From: Ancrocorticia sp052089425
GTDB taxonomy: Bacteria; Actinomycetota; Actinomycetes; Actinomycetales; Actinomycetaceae
Assembly (NCBI RefSeq): GCF_052089425.1
Contig: NZ_JBQCZW010000004.1
Span: 1-64,000 of the forward strand
DNA: 64,000 bases
Direction: 5' to 3'
Positions within the stretch are counted from its first letter, which is position 1. Every line of letters starts with the position of its first letter. A program made the position numbers and the translations under genes. The notes under the pieces are model-generated. The model saw only the letters and a list, made by a program, of their open reading frames with translations, had not been told where the DNA came from and did no database searches. Below, one piece after another: positions 26,031 to 35,768 of the stretch.

Positions 26031-27688
26031 TTAGATTACTCCGAGCAGGTTCCACACATGGGGCATGACGAACGCTAGGAGAATCACCCCGACGCCCCCA
26101 ATAACCAGCCCCACCTTGACCATGTCGCCAGTACGAACGGAACCTGTGGAGTAGGCGATGGCATTCGGCGGTGTGGAGATGGGAAGCAGTACTCCCATCG
26201 AGCAGGCAAGTGCTACCACCATGGCAATCTGGGCGGTGGTGCCGTCCAACCCAGAGGAGATGCCAATCGCCATCGGAATCAGCAGATTGGCTGCAGCGGA
26301 GTTGGAGAGGAATACGCCAAGAAGGGCTGTGACGCCCGCAAGCGCCAGGAAAATCACGGCGGAAGGGATCCGCCTGCCAATTGATCGATCCGATGAGCCA
26401 GCTATCGAGCCCCGATCCCTACGCCGCTACCGAGCGCAATGCCACCAGCAACCAGCCAGAGGATGGGCCAATCGAGTTTACGGACATCGTCACCGTTCAT
26501 CACGCCCAGCATGAGGAGCGCCACGACGGGAAGGAAGCCCACGGTATTTGATGACACCCCGTGCAGCGGCTCAGTCATCCACAGCAAGATCGTGGTGATC
26601 GCTACCACGTAGAACGCGATAGCCTTCTTGGAGGTGTTGAACTTGGCCGTTGTATCGACGTCAAGAGTGAGGTCCGCCGGAATAAACGTAAAGGCAATGA
26701 ATGCCCACACGGCCGCCATCATGACGATCGCCAACGGGATAGCGGCAATCATCCATTCCACGAACGTGATGTGAATTCCGTTGTTCTGGAGTGCCGCCAG
26801 CGCAATCGCGTTGGGAGGCGAGCTCACCGGCGTGGAAATGCCACTCACGTTGGCCGCCGCCGGTATGGAAAGCGCCAGCCCCGCACGCGCCTTCCCTTCT
26901 GGTAGCGCCCTCATCACCCGGATCACCACGGCGAACATCGCGGCTGTTGTGGCCGTGTTGGACATGAACATTCCCAGCACCGCCGTGATGAGCATGACCC
27001 CAAGCACCGTGAGTCGTGCGCTTTTGAGGAACGGCCGCAAAAGCACGGAGGAGAGCGCACGATCAACTTTGAACTTGGCCGCGCAGTCCGCCAGAAGGAA
27101 GCCCCCCATGAACAAAATGATGACGGGGTTGGACAGCGAGTTGAAGAACGTTTCTGCCGCAGGCGCCGATTCGTCCACTGACAGTATCGCCTGATCGGAA
27201 ATGAGCATCACTTCCGCGAAGATCACTCCCACCGCCGTAGCGTAGAGCGGCACCGCTTCCGTAGCCCAGAGCAAGATGGCGGCAACGAAGATTCCGAGCA
27301 TCCGCTGTCCCGATTGATCGAGCCCCGGTATGTCAAGAACTAGCGTCAGAACCAGGGCAATAACAGCGCCCACACGTCCGAAAAGCTGGGCGGGCGATAC
27401 GCGGGACTTCTTCCGCATTTTCTTGATTCTTTGCCGCGTACTGATTTCCGCTTCACCCGTACGGTGCCCACCGGAACGCCTGCGCCGTAGCCCCTTGAAT
27501 GGTCCAGTGCTAGCTGACGCTTCAGTCCGTTTTCCGCCGCCGGCGCTACTTTTCGAGGGCACATTGCGATCGGGAGTGGGCGGGGGGCTTGACGTCATTG
27601 CGTGTGTCATCCTCGTATTGGCGGTGTTCGGCCACTTCGTAGTGTACCCGACCGATATGTCGCTACGATTGGAGGTTGGTCCCGGCAA
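26031..27688 (-). pseudogene. DASS-family anion transporter broken by two frameshifts
   Basis: Two minus-strand reading frames (26402-27688 and 26031-26357) together spell one SLC13/DASS sodium-coupled or antiport carrier. The first runs to LVAGGIALGSGVG and then hits a stop; the second resumes at AVIFLALAG and carries the C-terminal NSAAANLLIP motif. In between, a third frame reads LDSWLIGSINWQADP, exactly what the family has there. One extra G in the GGGG run (26410-26413 on the plus strand) and one extra C in the CCC run (26365-26367) explain both shifts. The intact protein would have a basic, Pro/Ser-rich cytoplasmic N-terminus of about 95 residues and about 11 TM segments. It may be a real pseudogene or a sequencing or assembly error. 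Confidence 0.85.
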
Positions 27689-27757
27689 GACGAGGGACGA
27701 CGACGGATCACTCCTCCGCCGCCGCCCCGTCTATCTATCACCGTGCAATGAGGTTCT

Positions 27758-29269
27758 CTACCAAACGCCGATTATGTTCCACCATGCGATCCCGATGGTC
27801 AACCAGATAACGAGGTGCATGACCCCGATGATCAAACCGTTGATCCACCATGCGCGCAGTTCAACATAACCCGATCCGAAGTAGATCGGAGCTGGCCCAT
27901 TTCCATAGTGAGTCAGACACCCCATGATCGTTGGAAGTACACCGAGGAACACGACCAGAGGCACGCCGGGCAACCCCAGCGCCAGCCCCACCGCTAAGAA
28001 CACGGCAAACATGGACGCTGCGTGAGCGGTGCCGGAGGCAAAGAGATAATGCGATAGTGCGTACACCGCCGTCAGCGCAACGAACGCCAAGAGATGGCCC
28101 ATTCCTTGCTCCTCAAGCCATCCGCCAACGCCGTCACCAAACCACGAGATGAAGCCAGTGGTATTGAGGTAGGTTCCCATCATCACGAGGGCAGCGAACC
28201 ACACAAGGGTGTCCCAAGCGGCCTTCTCCGCCTTCATGTCCTCCCACGTCAGTGCCCCACCAATGAGCAGCGCAGATAGACCAATCAGGGCCACCGTGGT
28301 GGCGTTGAGGATGTCTCCGCCGAAGACCCACAGGGCGATGATCAGAACGAACACCGCGAGCGTTGTCCACTCCGCCCGTGTGACTTTGCCTAGTTCTTTG
28401 AGCTGTGCAGCCGCATGCTGAGGCGCATCCGGGGTCCTTTTCACCTCGGGTGGATAGGTGAAATAGAGAATGATTGGCACAAGAAGTACTCCAACCACCC
28501 CTGGGATGAGCGCGGCAAGGAACCAGCCAGTCCACGAAATATCAACTCCTTGTTCCATCGCCAGTTGAACAGCCATGGCATTGGGAGCAGCTCCCGTGAG
28601 GAAGATGACGGAGACCGCAAGGTCCATGTTGTATCCAGTGAGGGCCAGATAGGATCCAACCTTGCGATGTGTAGCCGGGTCCTCTGTATGAGAACCAGCC
28701 TGCTCAGCAATTGCTTTCGTAATCGGATAAACAATCCCACCGGCGCGGGCCGTGTTGGACGGGATAAAGGGAGAAAGGGCCAGATCTGTCAGCCCCAATC
28801 CGTATGCCAAACCGATCGTGCTCTTACCAAATACCCGCACAAACAGGTACGCTAGCCGCTCCCCTAACCCAGATTTCACGACGCTGCGTGCAACGAAGAA
28901 TGCTGACACGATCAACCAGATCGTCGCGTTAGAAAATCCGCTGAGCGCGGCATTGATAGATTCACCAATATCTCCCGGTGCCAGCACCTGAGTGCCGGCG
29001 CAGAGCGCCATAGCCACAACCGAAAGCGAGCCCATTGGAGCTGCTTTCATAATGATAGCCACAATCGTCGCAAAGAAGATGGCAAACAGGTGCCACGCGT
29101 TATCAGCCAGCCCCTCGGGTATGGGAACAACCCACAAGATCACGCCGATGGCCACGGAGACCGTGAGCCGAATGGGGCGGACCTCTCCTACTACCTTCCG
29201 CGGCGGTGACTTCTCAGAGATGTCAGGCGATGAAGTATCCACCGTATGCGATGCGGATGCGCCGCTCAC
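27758..29269 (-). CDS. ttdT: Tartrate/succinate antiporter, DASS family
   Basis: A 503-residue transporter with about 12 TM segments, like E. coli TtdT and CitT, which exchange tartrate or citrate for succinate. Recognisable family stretches are SGFSNATIWLIVSAF, LTDLALSPFIPSNTARAGGIVYPI, NTTGFISWFGDG and GNGPAPIYFGSGY. It overlaps the ttdB stop by 4 bp and is co-translated with the dehydratase genes, so its substrate is most likely tartrate or a close C4 diacid. The N-terminal 35 residues are polar and cytoplasmic. Confidence 0.88.
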   Translation of the reverse strand: MSGASASHTVDTSSPDISEKSPPRKVVGEVRPIRLTVSVAIGVILWVVPIPEGLADNAWHLFAIFFATIVAIIMKAAPMGSLSVVAMALCAGTQVLAPGDIGESINAALSGFSNATIWLIVSAFFVARSVVKSGLGERLAYLFVRVFGKSTIGLAYGLGLTDLALSPFIPSNTARAGGIVYPITKAIAEQAGSHTEDPATHRKVGSYLALTGYNMDLAVSVIFLTGAAPNAMAVQLAMEQGVDISWTGWFLAALIPGVVGVLLVPIILYFTYPPEVKRTPDAPQHAAAQLKELGKVTRAEWTTLAVFVLIIALWVFGGDILNATTVALIGLSALLIGGALTWEDMKAEKAAWDTLVWFAALVMMGTYLNTTGFISWFGDGVGGWLEEQGMGHLLAFVALTAVYALSHYLFASGTAHAASMFAVFLAVGLALGLPGVPLVVFLGVLPTIMGCLTHYGNGPAPIYFGSGYVELRAWWINGLIIGVMHLVIWLTIGIAWWNIIGVW

Positions 29270-29886
29270 TGAATGTACCTCACCTTCTCATACAGCGAGG
29301 GAAGCACTGCATCTTTGCGCCGGTTGTATTCGACCTTCTTCTGTTCAAAGATGTTGTTTCCCTCTGTATCGATTGAGACGATGAGCGGACCAAACTGCTT
29401 GACTCGCAGCACCCAGAGCGATTCAGGCATTCCCAGCTCGGGCCAGTACCGCCCTTCCACTTCCTCAACAGAGGTAGCAGCGATGACGGCATTTCCAGCG
29501 GGGAACACGCAGTGAAGCGCCTTGTAGTCCCTACACCCGTTTTCGGTATTGGGTCCCATGCCTCCCTTACCAACGACCAGCCGGACGCCAGTCTTGCGGA
29601 TGAATTCATCCTCGAACTTCTCCATCCGCATCGACGTGGTAGGACCCACCGAAACACACTCGTAGGCTTCCTCTTCGCCTTCCTCGGACGTTTGCCGCAT
29701 GATCGGCCCGGCGTGCAATATCGCCCCCTCGGAAATATCGATGGGCAGCTCACGGTCCAGATCCACGACCCTGCGGTGAGGAACGTCGCGGCACGTCACG
29801 ATGTGGCCGTCAAGAAATACGACGTCTCCGACCCTCAGGTTCTCAACATCTTCTGGCTTAATCGGTGTGGTGAGTGTTGTGGTCAC
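29266..29886 (-). CDS. ttdB: L(+)-tartrate dehydratase beta subunit
   Basis: A 206-residue beta subunit of the class I fumarase/tartrate dehydratase family. It follows E. coli TtdB along its length: LTTPIKPEDVENLRVGDVV, VTCRDVPHRR, SVGPTTSMRME, VVGKGGMGP and ELGMPESLWVLRVKQFGPLIVSID. The GTG at 29886 is chosen: it overlaps the ttdA stop (GTGA) and has AAGGGGATGG upstream. The in-frame 27-codon upstream extension lies inside ttdA. A fumarase beta subunit is the alternative; TtdB resemblance and the transporter favour tartrate. Confidence 0.9.
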   Translation of the reverse strand: MTTTLTTPIKPEDVENLRVGDVVFLDGHIVTCRDVPHRRVVDLDRELPIDISEGAILHAGPIMRQTSEEGEEEAYECVSVGPTTSMRMEKFEDEFIRKTGVRLVVGKGGMGPNTENGCRDYKALHCVFPAGNAVIAATSVEEVEGRYWPELGMPESLWVLRVKQFGPLIVSIDTEGNNIFEQKKVEYNRRKDAVLPSLYEKVRYIQ

Positions 29887-30809
29887 AACTCCATCCCCTT
29901 GTGTGTGAGCAGTTCGTAACTGAGATCGCTGTTGATTCGAATGGTGCCGCGCCGGTGAGACCAGCATCCGGTATTCACCGCAACGGAGAGTACGGAGGGA
30001 TGCCTTGCCGAGTTTTCGATATGTACCCCCATCACTGACTTGTTGCCCCCGAGGCCCTGCGGCCCCAGACCGATGGAATCGATCGCATCCTTAAGGAGAA
30101 CTTCGAGCTCCGCAGCCTTCTCGTTCGCCGAATGGCTACCAACGGGCCGCATCAGTGCCGCCTTGGACATATAAGCTGCGGAATCGATCGAGGTACCAAT
30201 ACCCACACCTACCAACAGCGGCGGGCACGCATTGACACCGTAGGACGTCATCACGTCCATCACGAACTTCACCGCCGCTTCGTAGCCTTCGCCCGGCATG
30301 AGGGTTTTTCCTTGCCCGGGCAAGGAGCACCCACCGCCGGCTAGATAGACATCAACTTCCAGCTGATCGGAATCTGGCACCATCTGGGTGTAAATCCACG
30401 GCGATTTCGTTCCGGTGTTCGTTCCAGTGTTGAATTCATCGAAGGTTTCAACGGAGTTCAAGCGCAGCGGCGCATCCGCCGTTGCCTTGTCAACGGCCTT
30501 TTCAAGGACGTCTTCCATCACATCGATATACGGAAAATGGGTCCCGACCCGCATGAACATCTGGACCAGCCCCGTGTCCTGACAAGAGGGTCGGCGTAGA
30601 TCCCACGCGAGATTCTGGTTCTTGACCATGGTGTTGTAGATCATCTGCGCCATCGGATGTTCTTCTTCTTCGGCAAGCTGCCGGAGCTTTTCCGTCACAT
30701 CATCTGGAAGCTTCTGGCTGACAATTGTGGTGAATGTTCCGATCATGTTCACCAGGCGCTCGGCGCCTTCCGTGCGTTGTGCCGTTTCGGCAAACTGCGT
30801 TGTATTCAC
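29883..30809 (-). CDS. ttdA: L(+)-tartrate dehydratase alpha subunit
   Basis: A 308-residue alpha subunit carrying the oxygen-sensitive [4Fe-4S] cluster. Likely ligands are Cys76 (RPSCQDTG), Cys195 (VNACPPLLVG) and Cys282 (NTGCWSHRRG). With TtdB it dehydrates L-tartrate to oxaloacetate. The length matches TtdA. The start is GTG with GGGAGGT upstream. It is the first gene of the ttdABT unit; about 255 bp separate it from the araC-type gene, which is upstream and on the same strand and so could be part of, or control, this operon. Confidence 0.9.
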   Translation of the reverse strand: MNTTQFAETAQRTEGAERLVNMIGTFTTIVSQKLPDDVTEKLRQLAEEEEHPMAQMIYNTMVKNQNLAWDLRRPSCQDTGLVQMFMRVGTHFPYIDVMEDVLEKAVDKATADAPLRLNSVETFDEFNTGTNTGTKSPWIYTQMVPDSDQLEVDVYLAGGGCSLPGQGKTLMPGEGYEAAVKFVMDVMTSYGVNACPPLLVGVGIGTSIDSAAYMSKAALMRPVGSHSANEKAAELEVLLKDAIDSIGLGPQGLGGNKSVMGVHIENSARHPSVLSVAVNTGCWSHRRGTIRINSDLSYELLTHKGMEL

Positions 30810-31064
30810 GACCCGATACCTCCCTTGCTATAGGACAGGCGTGTAACACCTCAATCATCGCCATCAACACCTAGCGGAATCTGCACAAAATTCTCGAACT
30901 TTACGCTTCGGTTAGTACCGTGTCGCCTCTCACAATCTGCCTCCGATGGCCACTGGGGCGCAACAATTGCCCACCGATGGTCCAGCCTGTGCGCGGCTTC
31001 TTAGCCCCCGTTAGGACGAAAGTACGTGCAGATAACCTAAAAATTCGCCCTATGGGACGTGCCT

Positions 31065-32153
31065 CTAGCTCGGTTGTGTTCCCGTCAGCCTGTCCAAGTT
31101 CTCCAACAGCTCCCGCGCCAAGGAGATCGAATCCGAAAGCGAGCGTTGTGCGCTCCTGCCGGGTGCTGTCACGGCGGAGGAATCGGGGTGATGCAAACTG
31201 TCTCCGCCGCTGCCAGCAAACGCCCTGAGAATGCTGACGATCTCCTCATCGCTACGCGGGACAAAATGCTGGTGGAAGGACTCATCTACCTGACGGATTT
31301 GGCGGCCCATACCCGCCACGTGTTGGCGATATTGCGAAGGCGTCTTTCCGAAGGCGTTCTGGAAGGCGGAATTGAACGCTTTGACGTCCGGAAAGCCATT
31401 GGCGAGAGCCACATCGGCGATGCGTTTGTCCTGCTCGTTCAGATCTATCACCGCATGGGCGAGCCGGACACGGCGAATATACTCAGAGGTGGTCATTCCC
31501 AATGTCTGACTGAAAATCTGCGAGATATACGTTGGTGAGTATCCCGCGATCTCCCCAAGCCTTTTGAGCGTGATCCGCTCCGCGAAATGACGATCGATGT
31601 AAACGGTTGCCTGCGCGATCACGCTATTTGTGCCAATCGGATCAACACATCCAGATCGATCAGTTTCACGCATAAAATGCGTTAACAGAATCTGGACGAT
31701 TCGGGCAAGTCCTGCTTCGTAGCCAGCTGCCGATGCGGGCCTATCCGCTGGTGTTGAGAGCATCATCTGCGCCAGTATCTGACGCAGCTCTGTAAAAACC
31801 GGATTTGCGGACGTCAGCGGAGTGCTCGAACAGTCAAAATATGCAACCCCATCAACAAAGCTTCCCACATAGCTCTGATCCACATGGAGGAGAAGAACAG
31901 TTGAACGGGGCGCTTTCGCCAGAGTGGCGTGCCCTTCGCCAGAGTTGATGAGGATGAGATCCCCCTGGCCAAGGAGAATGACCGAGCCACCAGTGCATAC
32001 CTCAACTTCACCCGTCAGAACAAGCAAAAGCTCAGCAGCTGGGTGCCAGTTGTAGTGATAGGAACCTATCTCATAAACGTATTGCCACGAGTGTATTCCG
32101 TGCGCGGGCGCACAGTACTCGTAATAGAGCTCTTCTAACCGCCGCTGCCGCAC
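31065..32153 (-). CDS. AraC family transcriptional regulator
   Basis: A 362-residue regulator with an N-terminal cupin-type sensor domain (about 20-100, HPAAELLLVLTGEVEV) and a C-terminal AraC/XylS double helix-turn-helix near 185-285. That part contains ITLKRLGEIAGYSPTYISQIFSQTLGMTTSEYIRRVRL and IADVALANGF followed by FGKTPSQYR. It is just upstream of ttdA and on the same strand, so control of the tartrate genes is a reasonable inference. The start is a GTG without a visible ribosome site; internal starts are possible. Confidence 0.88.
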   Translation of the reverse strand: MRQRRLEELYYEYCAPAHGIHSWQYVYEIGSYHYNWHPAAELLLVLTGEVEVCTGGSVILLGQGDLILINSGEGHATLAKAPRSTVLLLHVDQSYVGSFVDGVAYFDCSSTPLTSANPVFTELRQILAQMMLSTPADRPASAAGYEAGLARIVQILLTHFMRETDRSGCVDPIGTNSVIAQATVYIDRHFAERITLKRLGEIAGYSPTYISQIFSQTLGMTTSEYIRRVRLAHAVIDLNEQDKRIADVALANGFPDVKAFNSAFQNAFGKTPSQYRQHVAGMGRQIRQVDESFHQHFVPRSDEEIVSILRAFAGSGGDSLHHPDSSAVTAPGRSAQRSLSDSISLARELLENLDRLTGTQPS

Positions 32154-32262
32154 ACCATCAGTTTGCGCCTCACCTCACGGCTGGCCGTGGGCCAATGGTC
32201 ACATCAGCCGGGGCACGGCCCACGACATCGCATCTGTGCCATGCGCGTGCCACACTAGGAGC

Positions 32263-32532
32263 ATGCGCGCCATCATGACGGTCACGGGGCTTGACCACAC
32301 GGGAATCATTGCGGCAATCGCCACCGGGCTTGCCAACCACAACGCGAACATCACGAACGTCTCCCAGACTCTGATGGGCGATTACTTCACCATGATTCTC
32401 CAAATAGATTTCGATGAGAATGAGACAGCTCTGCCTGAGCTTCAAGAGGCGATGAGCACGATCGGTACGCACATCGGCATGGACGTCCGCATCCAGTCCG
32501 AGGCCATTTTCAATGCGATGCACCGCCTATAG
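32263..32532 (+). CDS. ACT domain protein (UPF0237)
   Basis: An 89-residue single ACT domain: MRAIMTVTGLDHTGIIAAIA, then NANITNVSQTLMGDYFTMILQID. It has the GcvR-like single-domain form that almost always stands directly upstream of UPF0210, as here with 38 bp between. A ligand-sensing role, perhaps amino-acid binding, is inferred. The ATG has AGGAGC upstream; an in-frame upstream start at 32236 is unlikely. Confidence 0.9.
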   Translation: MRAIMTVTGLDHTGIIAAIATGLANHNANITNVSQTLMGDYFTMILQIDFDENETALPELQEAMSTIGTHIGMDVRIQSEAIFNAMHRL

Positions 32533-32570
32533 CGGGCACTGAGATCGCTACTACCTGAAGGAGATCGCCA

Positions 32571-33929
32571 ATGGCCATGGATACGGCCGCAGATATTCTC
32601 GAGACCATTCACATGATCTCGGAAGATCAGCTAGACATCCGCACCGTCACGATGGGGATTTCACTGATGGACTGTGCCGATGGCAATGGAGAGGCCGCCC
32701 GAGCTAGATGCTTCGATCGTATTACCCGCTGCGCTGCGCAACTGGTCAGCGTATGCGATGAATTGGGAGCCGAACTGGGCATACCCATCATTAACAAGCG
32801 CATCTCCGTCACGCCCATTGCGATGGTTGCCGCCGCCTCCCGCGAAACGGACCTTGTGCCGTGGGCACAGATGCTCGATGCGGCAGCGAAGCAGGCCGGG
32901 GTTGACTTCATCGGCGGATTCTCCGCTCTGGTGGAGAAGGGCGCCACCAGCGCCGATCAGAACCTGATCCAATCCATTCCGCGCGCCTTGGCTTCGACCG
33001 ATATCGTGTGTTCGTCCGTGAACATCGGATCCTCACGCGCCGGCATCAACATGGATGCCGTGGCCGATATGGGACGCGCCGTTGTTGCCACCGCTCAGCA
33101 ATCTGAGGGCGGGCTGGGCGCAGCCAAGCTGGTGGTATTCGCCAATTCGGTTGGGGACAATCCCTTCATGGCTGGGGCCTTCCATGGCCCCGAGATGCCC
33201 GATTGTGTGGTCTCTGTTGGCGTCTCCGGCCCTGGAGTGATTAGGCGGGCAGTTGACGGGGCTCCCGACGCATCGTTCGACGTTCTTGCCGAGACGGTGA
33301 AGAAGGCCGCTTTCAAGGTCACGCGAATGGGCGAGCTGGTTGGCAACCTCGCAGCGGAGCGGCTGGGTGTCCGATTTGGGATCGTGGATCTTTCACTGGC
33401 CCCCACCGCCGAGGTAGGAGACTCCGTCGCACGGGCCCTTGAAGCGATGGGAATTGAGCGAGTGGGAGCCCACGGCACAACGGCAGCCCTCGCCCTCCTC
33501 AACGATGCCGTGAAGAAGGGCGGGCTCATGGCATGCTCCCACGTTGGCGGCCTCTCAGGTTCCTTCATCCCCGTTTCTGAAGACGAGGGAATGATCGAGG
33601 CAGCGGCGCTTGGCGCCATCTCCCTGTCGAAGCTCGAGGCAATGACCGCCATTTGCTCGGTCGGGCTGGACATGGTGGCTGTCCCCGGTGATACCCCCGC
33701 CTCCACCATCGCCGGGATGATCGCAGACGAAGCGGCCATCGGAGTGATGAACCATAAGACAACCGCCGTGCGCGTGATCCCCGCCCCGGGTAGCACTGAG
33801 GGAGACATCATCGAATTCGGCGGCCTTCTCGGTTCGGCCCCCGTCATGCCGGTGAGCCCGTATTCCTCTGAGGCCTTCATCAACCGCGGCGGGATCATTC
33901 CCTCCCCCGTGCACGGGTTCAGGAACTGA
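32571..33929 (+). CDS. UPF0210 / DUF711 (PFL family) protein
   Basis: A 452-residue conserved protein of unknown function, related to the glycyl-radical PFL-like fold group. Typical stretches are LDIRTVTMGISLMDC, NKRISVTPIAMV, FIGGFSALVEKG and FGGLLGSAPVMPV. It is encoded with the ACT protein as a two-gene unit with GAAGGAGATCGCC upstream. Its partner suggests the two act together, possibly binding a small molecule. No reaction is known to me. Confidence 0.9.
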   Translation: MAMDTAADILETIHMISEDQLDIRTVTMGISLMDCADGNGEAARARCFDRITRCAAQLVSVCDELGAELGIPIINKRISVTPIAMVAAASRETDLVPWAQMLDAAAKQAGVDFIGGFSALVEKGATSADQNLIQSIPRALASTDIVCSSVNIGSSRAGINMDAVADMGRAVVATAQQSEGGLGAAKLVVFANSVGDNPFMAGAFHGPEMPDCVVSVGVSGPGVIRRAVDGAPDASFDVLAETVKKAAFKVTRMGELVGNLAAERLGVRFGIVDLSLAPTAEVGDSVARALEAMGIERVGAHGTTAALALLNDAVKKGGLMACSHVGGLSGSFIPVSEDEGMIEAAALGAISLSKLEAMTAICSVGLDMVAVPGDTPASTIAGMIADEAAIGVMNHKTTAVRVIPAPGSTEGDIIEFGGLLGSAPVMPVSPYSSEAFINRGGIIPSPVHGFRN

Positions 33930-33951
33930 GCGCCGCCGTCGTCACAAACAA

Positions 33952-33988
33952 AGAACCGGGGTACTGAACACGTCAGCACCCCGGTTCT
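33952..33988. terminator. Bidirectional terminator between UPF0210 and tsf
   Basis: An 11-bp perfect stem (33952-33962 with 33978-33988) and a 15-nt loop stand between the converging genes. On the minus strand it is followed by TTTGTTTGTG, which suits tsf; on the plus strand CTCTTACG follows. Confidence 0.8.
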
Positions 33989-34001
33989 CTTACGTGAGAA
34001 A

Positions 34002-34850
34002 CTACTCGGCGGAAGCTCCCACACGCAGGCGAACAAAGCCAGTGACCTTGCCACCAGCATCCTTGGCCACCTGGCCAACGGAGATCTTGGGATCGCGAGC
34101 GAAGCCCTGCTCCTCAAGCACAACAGACTTGTAGAAGCCCTTCATGCGGCCTTCAACGATCTTCGGGATAGCCTTTTCGGGCTTGCCCTCCGCAATCGTG
34201 GTTTCCGTGGCGATGTGCGTCTCGTTATCCACGATGTCCTGCGGAACCGCCTCGCGGTTCAGGTAGGACGGGGACAGAGCCGCAATGTGCACGGCGATAT
34301 CGTGAGCAACCGAGGCTGCTCCAGCATCGGTTGCCACCAATACGCCAACCTGCGGGGGCAGATCAGGGTTGGTGCGATGCATGTAGGCCTCGACGTGTTC
34401 GCCCTCTAGGACTTCCACGTGCGAGATCTCCATCTTCTCGCCGATGATCGCAATCATGCCGTCGATACGATCCTTGACCGTCTGCCCACCAAGCTCAGCG
34501 GCGAGGAGGGAATCAACGTCAGAGGCGCCTGAGGCAACAGCTGCCTCCACGATCTCTTCCGTCATCTCAACGAACTTATCGTTCTTGGCCACGAAATCGG
34601 TTTCAGCGTTGACCTCAATGAGGACGCCACGCTTGCCGGCTTCGGAATCGCGAACGGCGGAAACCACCAGGCCGTTAGCCGCGGTGCGACCTTCGCGCTT
34701 GGCGATCGACTTCATGCCGTTCACACGAAGGACCTCTTCAGCCGCGGTGACATCACCGTTGGCCTCATCGAGGGCCTTCTTCACGTCCATCATGCCTGCG
34801 CCGGTTTTATCGCGCAGGGCCTTAACGTCAGCAACAGTAAAGTTTGCCAT
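34002..34850 (-). CDS. tsf: Elongation factor Ts
   Basis: A 282-residue nucleotide exchange factor for EF-Tu. The N-terminal UBA-like domain starts FTVADVKALRDKTGAGMMDVKKAL, and the core has GMKSIAKREGRTAANGLV and EVNAETDFVAKN. The C-terminal part contains EEQGFARDPKISV. It lies 30 bp downstream of rpsB, the standard order. It is followed by a strong terminator. Confidence 0.97.
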   Translation of the reverse strand: MANFTVADVKALRDKTGAGMMDVKKALDEANGDVTAAEEVLRVNGMKSIAKREGRTAANGLVVSAVRDSEAGKRGVLIEVNAETDFVAKNDKFVEMTEEIVEAAVASGASDVDSLLAAELGGQTVKDRIDGMIAIIGEKMEISHVEVLEGEHVEAYMHRTNPDLPPQVGVLVATDAGAASVAHDIAVHIAALSPSYLNREAVPQDIVDNETHIATETTIAEGKPEKAIPKIVEGRMKGFYKSVVLEEQGFARDPKISVGQVAKDAGGKVTGFVRLRVGASAE

Positions 34851-34880
34851 CTACGTTCTTCCTTCAGTTCATTCGGGGAA

Positions 34881-35768
34881 TCAGGCCTGCGGTGCTTCGG
34901 TTTCAGCCGGAGCTTCAGCGGCCGGAGCCTCGGGAGCCGGGGCCTCAGCGGCGGGCTCTTCAGTGGCCGGTGCTTCGGTTTCTGCTGCAGCTTCCCCAGC
35001 AGGAGCCTCGGTGCCTTCAGCGGAGGCGAGGATCTCGCGCTCCCACTCGGGCATGGGCTCTTCTTCGGCTGCACCGCCGCCACGGGCGATGAGCCCATCA
35101 GCAACCGCGTCAGCAATCACGCGGGTGAGGAGGCCAACGGCGCCAATGGCATCGTCGTTTCCGGGAATCGCATAATTAACATCGTCAGGATCACAGTTGG
35201 TGTCAAGGATGGCAACAACGGGGATGTTCAGCTTGTGAGCTTCGGCAACAGCCAAGTGCTCCTTGTTGGTGTCAACGATCCACACAGCGGAGGGGACCTT
35301 CGCCATATCGCGGATGCCGCCGAGCGTGCGGTCGAGCTTGTCCTTCTCGCGGCGCATCATGAGCAGTTCCTTCTTGGTGCGGCCAGAACCAGCCACATCA
35401 TCGAAGTCAATGAGCTCAAGCTCCTTAAGGCGGGAAATACGCTTGGCAACTGTTTGGAAGTTGGTGAGCATGCCGCCGAGCCAACGCTCGTTCACGTAGG
35501 GCATGCCCACACGCTCAGCCTGCTCCTTCACAGCGGTCTGAGCCTGCTTCTTCGTGCCAACGAAAAGGATGTTGCCACCATGAGCAACGGTTTCCTTGAC
35601 GAAATCGTAGGTCTTATTGATGTAATCGACGGTCTGCTGAAGATCAATGATGTAAATCGAGTTACGATCGGTGAGGATGTAACGCTTCATCTTTGGGTTC
35701 CAGCGGCGGGTTTGATGCCCGAAGTGCACGCCGGCTTCAAGCAGCTGGCGCATGGTAACGACTGCCAT
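34881..35768 (-). CDS. rpsB: 30S ribosomal protein S2
   Basis: A 295-residue S2 protein. MRQLLEAGVHFGHQTRRWNPKM, ERWLGGMLTNF and PSAVWIVDTNKEHLAVAEA are S2 hallmarks. The C-terminal 50 residues are an Ala/Glu/Pro-rich low-complexity tail (repeats of EAPA), longer than in E. coli but known in actinobacteria. The ATG has GAAAGGACGACC upstream and a G/C-rich hairpin just before it (35785-35800). Confidence 0.96.
   Translation of the reverse strand: MAVVTMRQLLEAGVHFGHQTRRWNPKMKRYILTDRNSIYIIDLQQTVDYINKTYDFVKETVAHGGNILFVGTKKQAQTAVKEQAERVGMPYVNERWLGGMLTNFQTVAKRISRLKELELIDFDDVAGSGRTKKELLMMRREKDKLDRTLGGIRDMAKVPSAVWIVDTNKEHLAVAEAHKLNIPVVAILDTNCDPDDVNYAIPGNDDAIGAVGLLTRVIADAVADGLIARGGGAAEEEPMPEWEREILASAEGTEAPAGEAAAETEAPATEEPAAEAPAPEAPAAEAPAETEAPQA

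Noticed and set aside
33095..34123. A 342-codon antisense frame across UPF0210 and tsf
   Set aside because: Shadow of UPF0210 and the tsf end; low complexity (Ser/Pro/Arg-rich) and no family.
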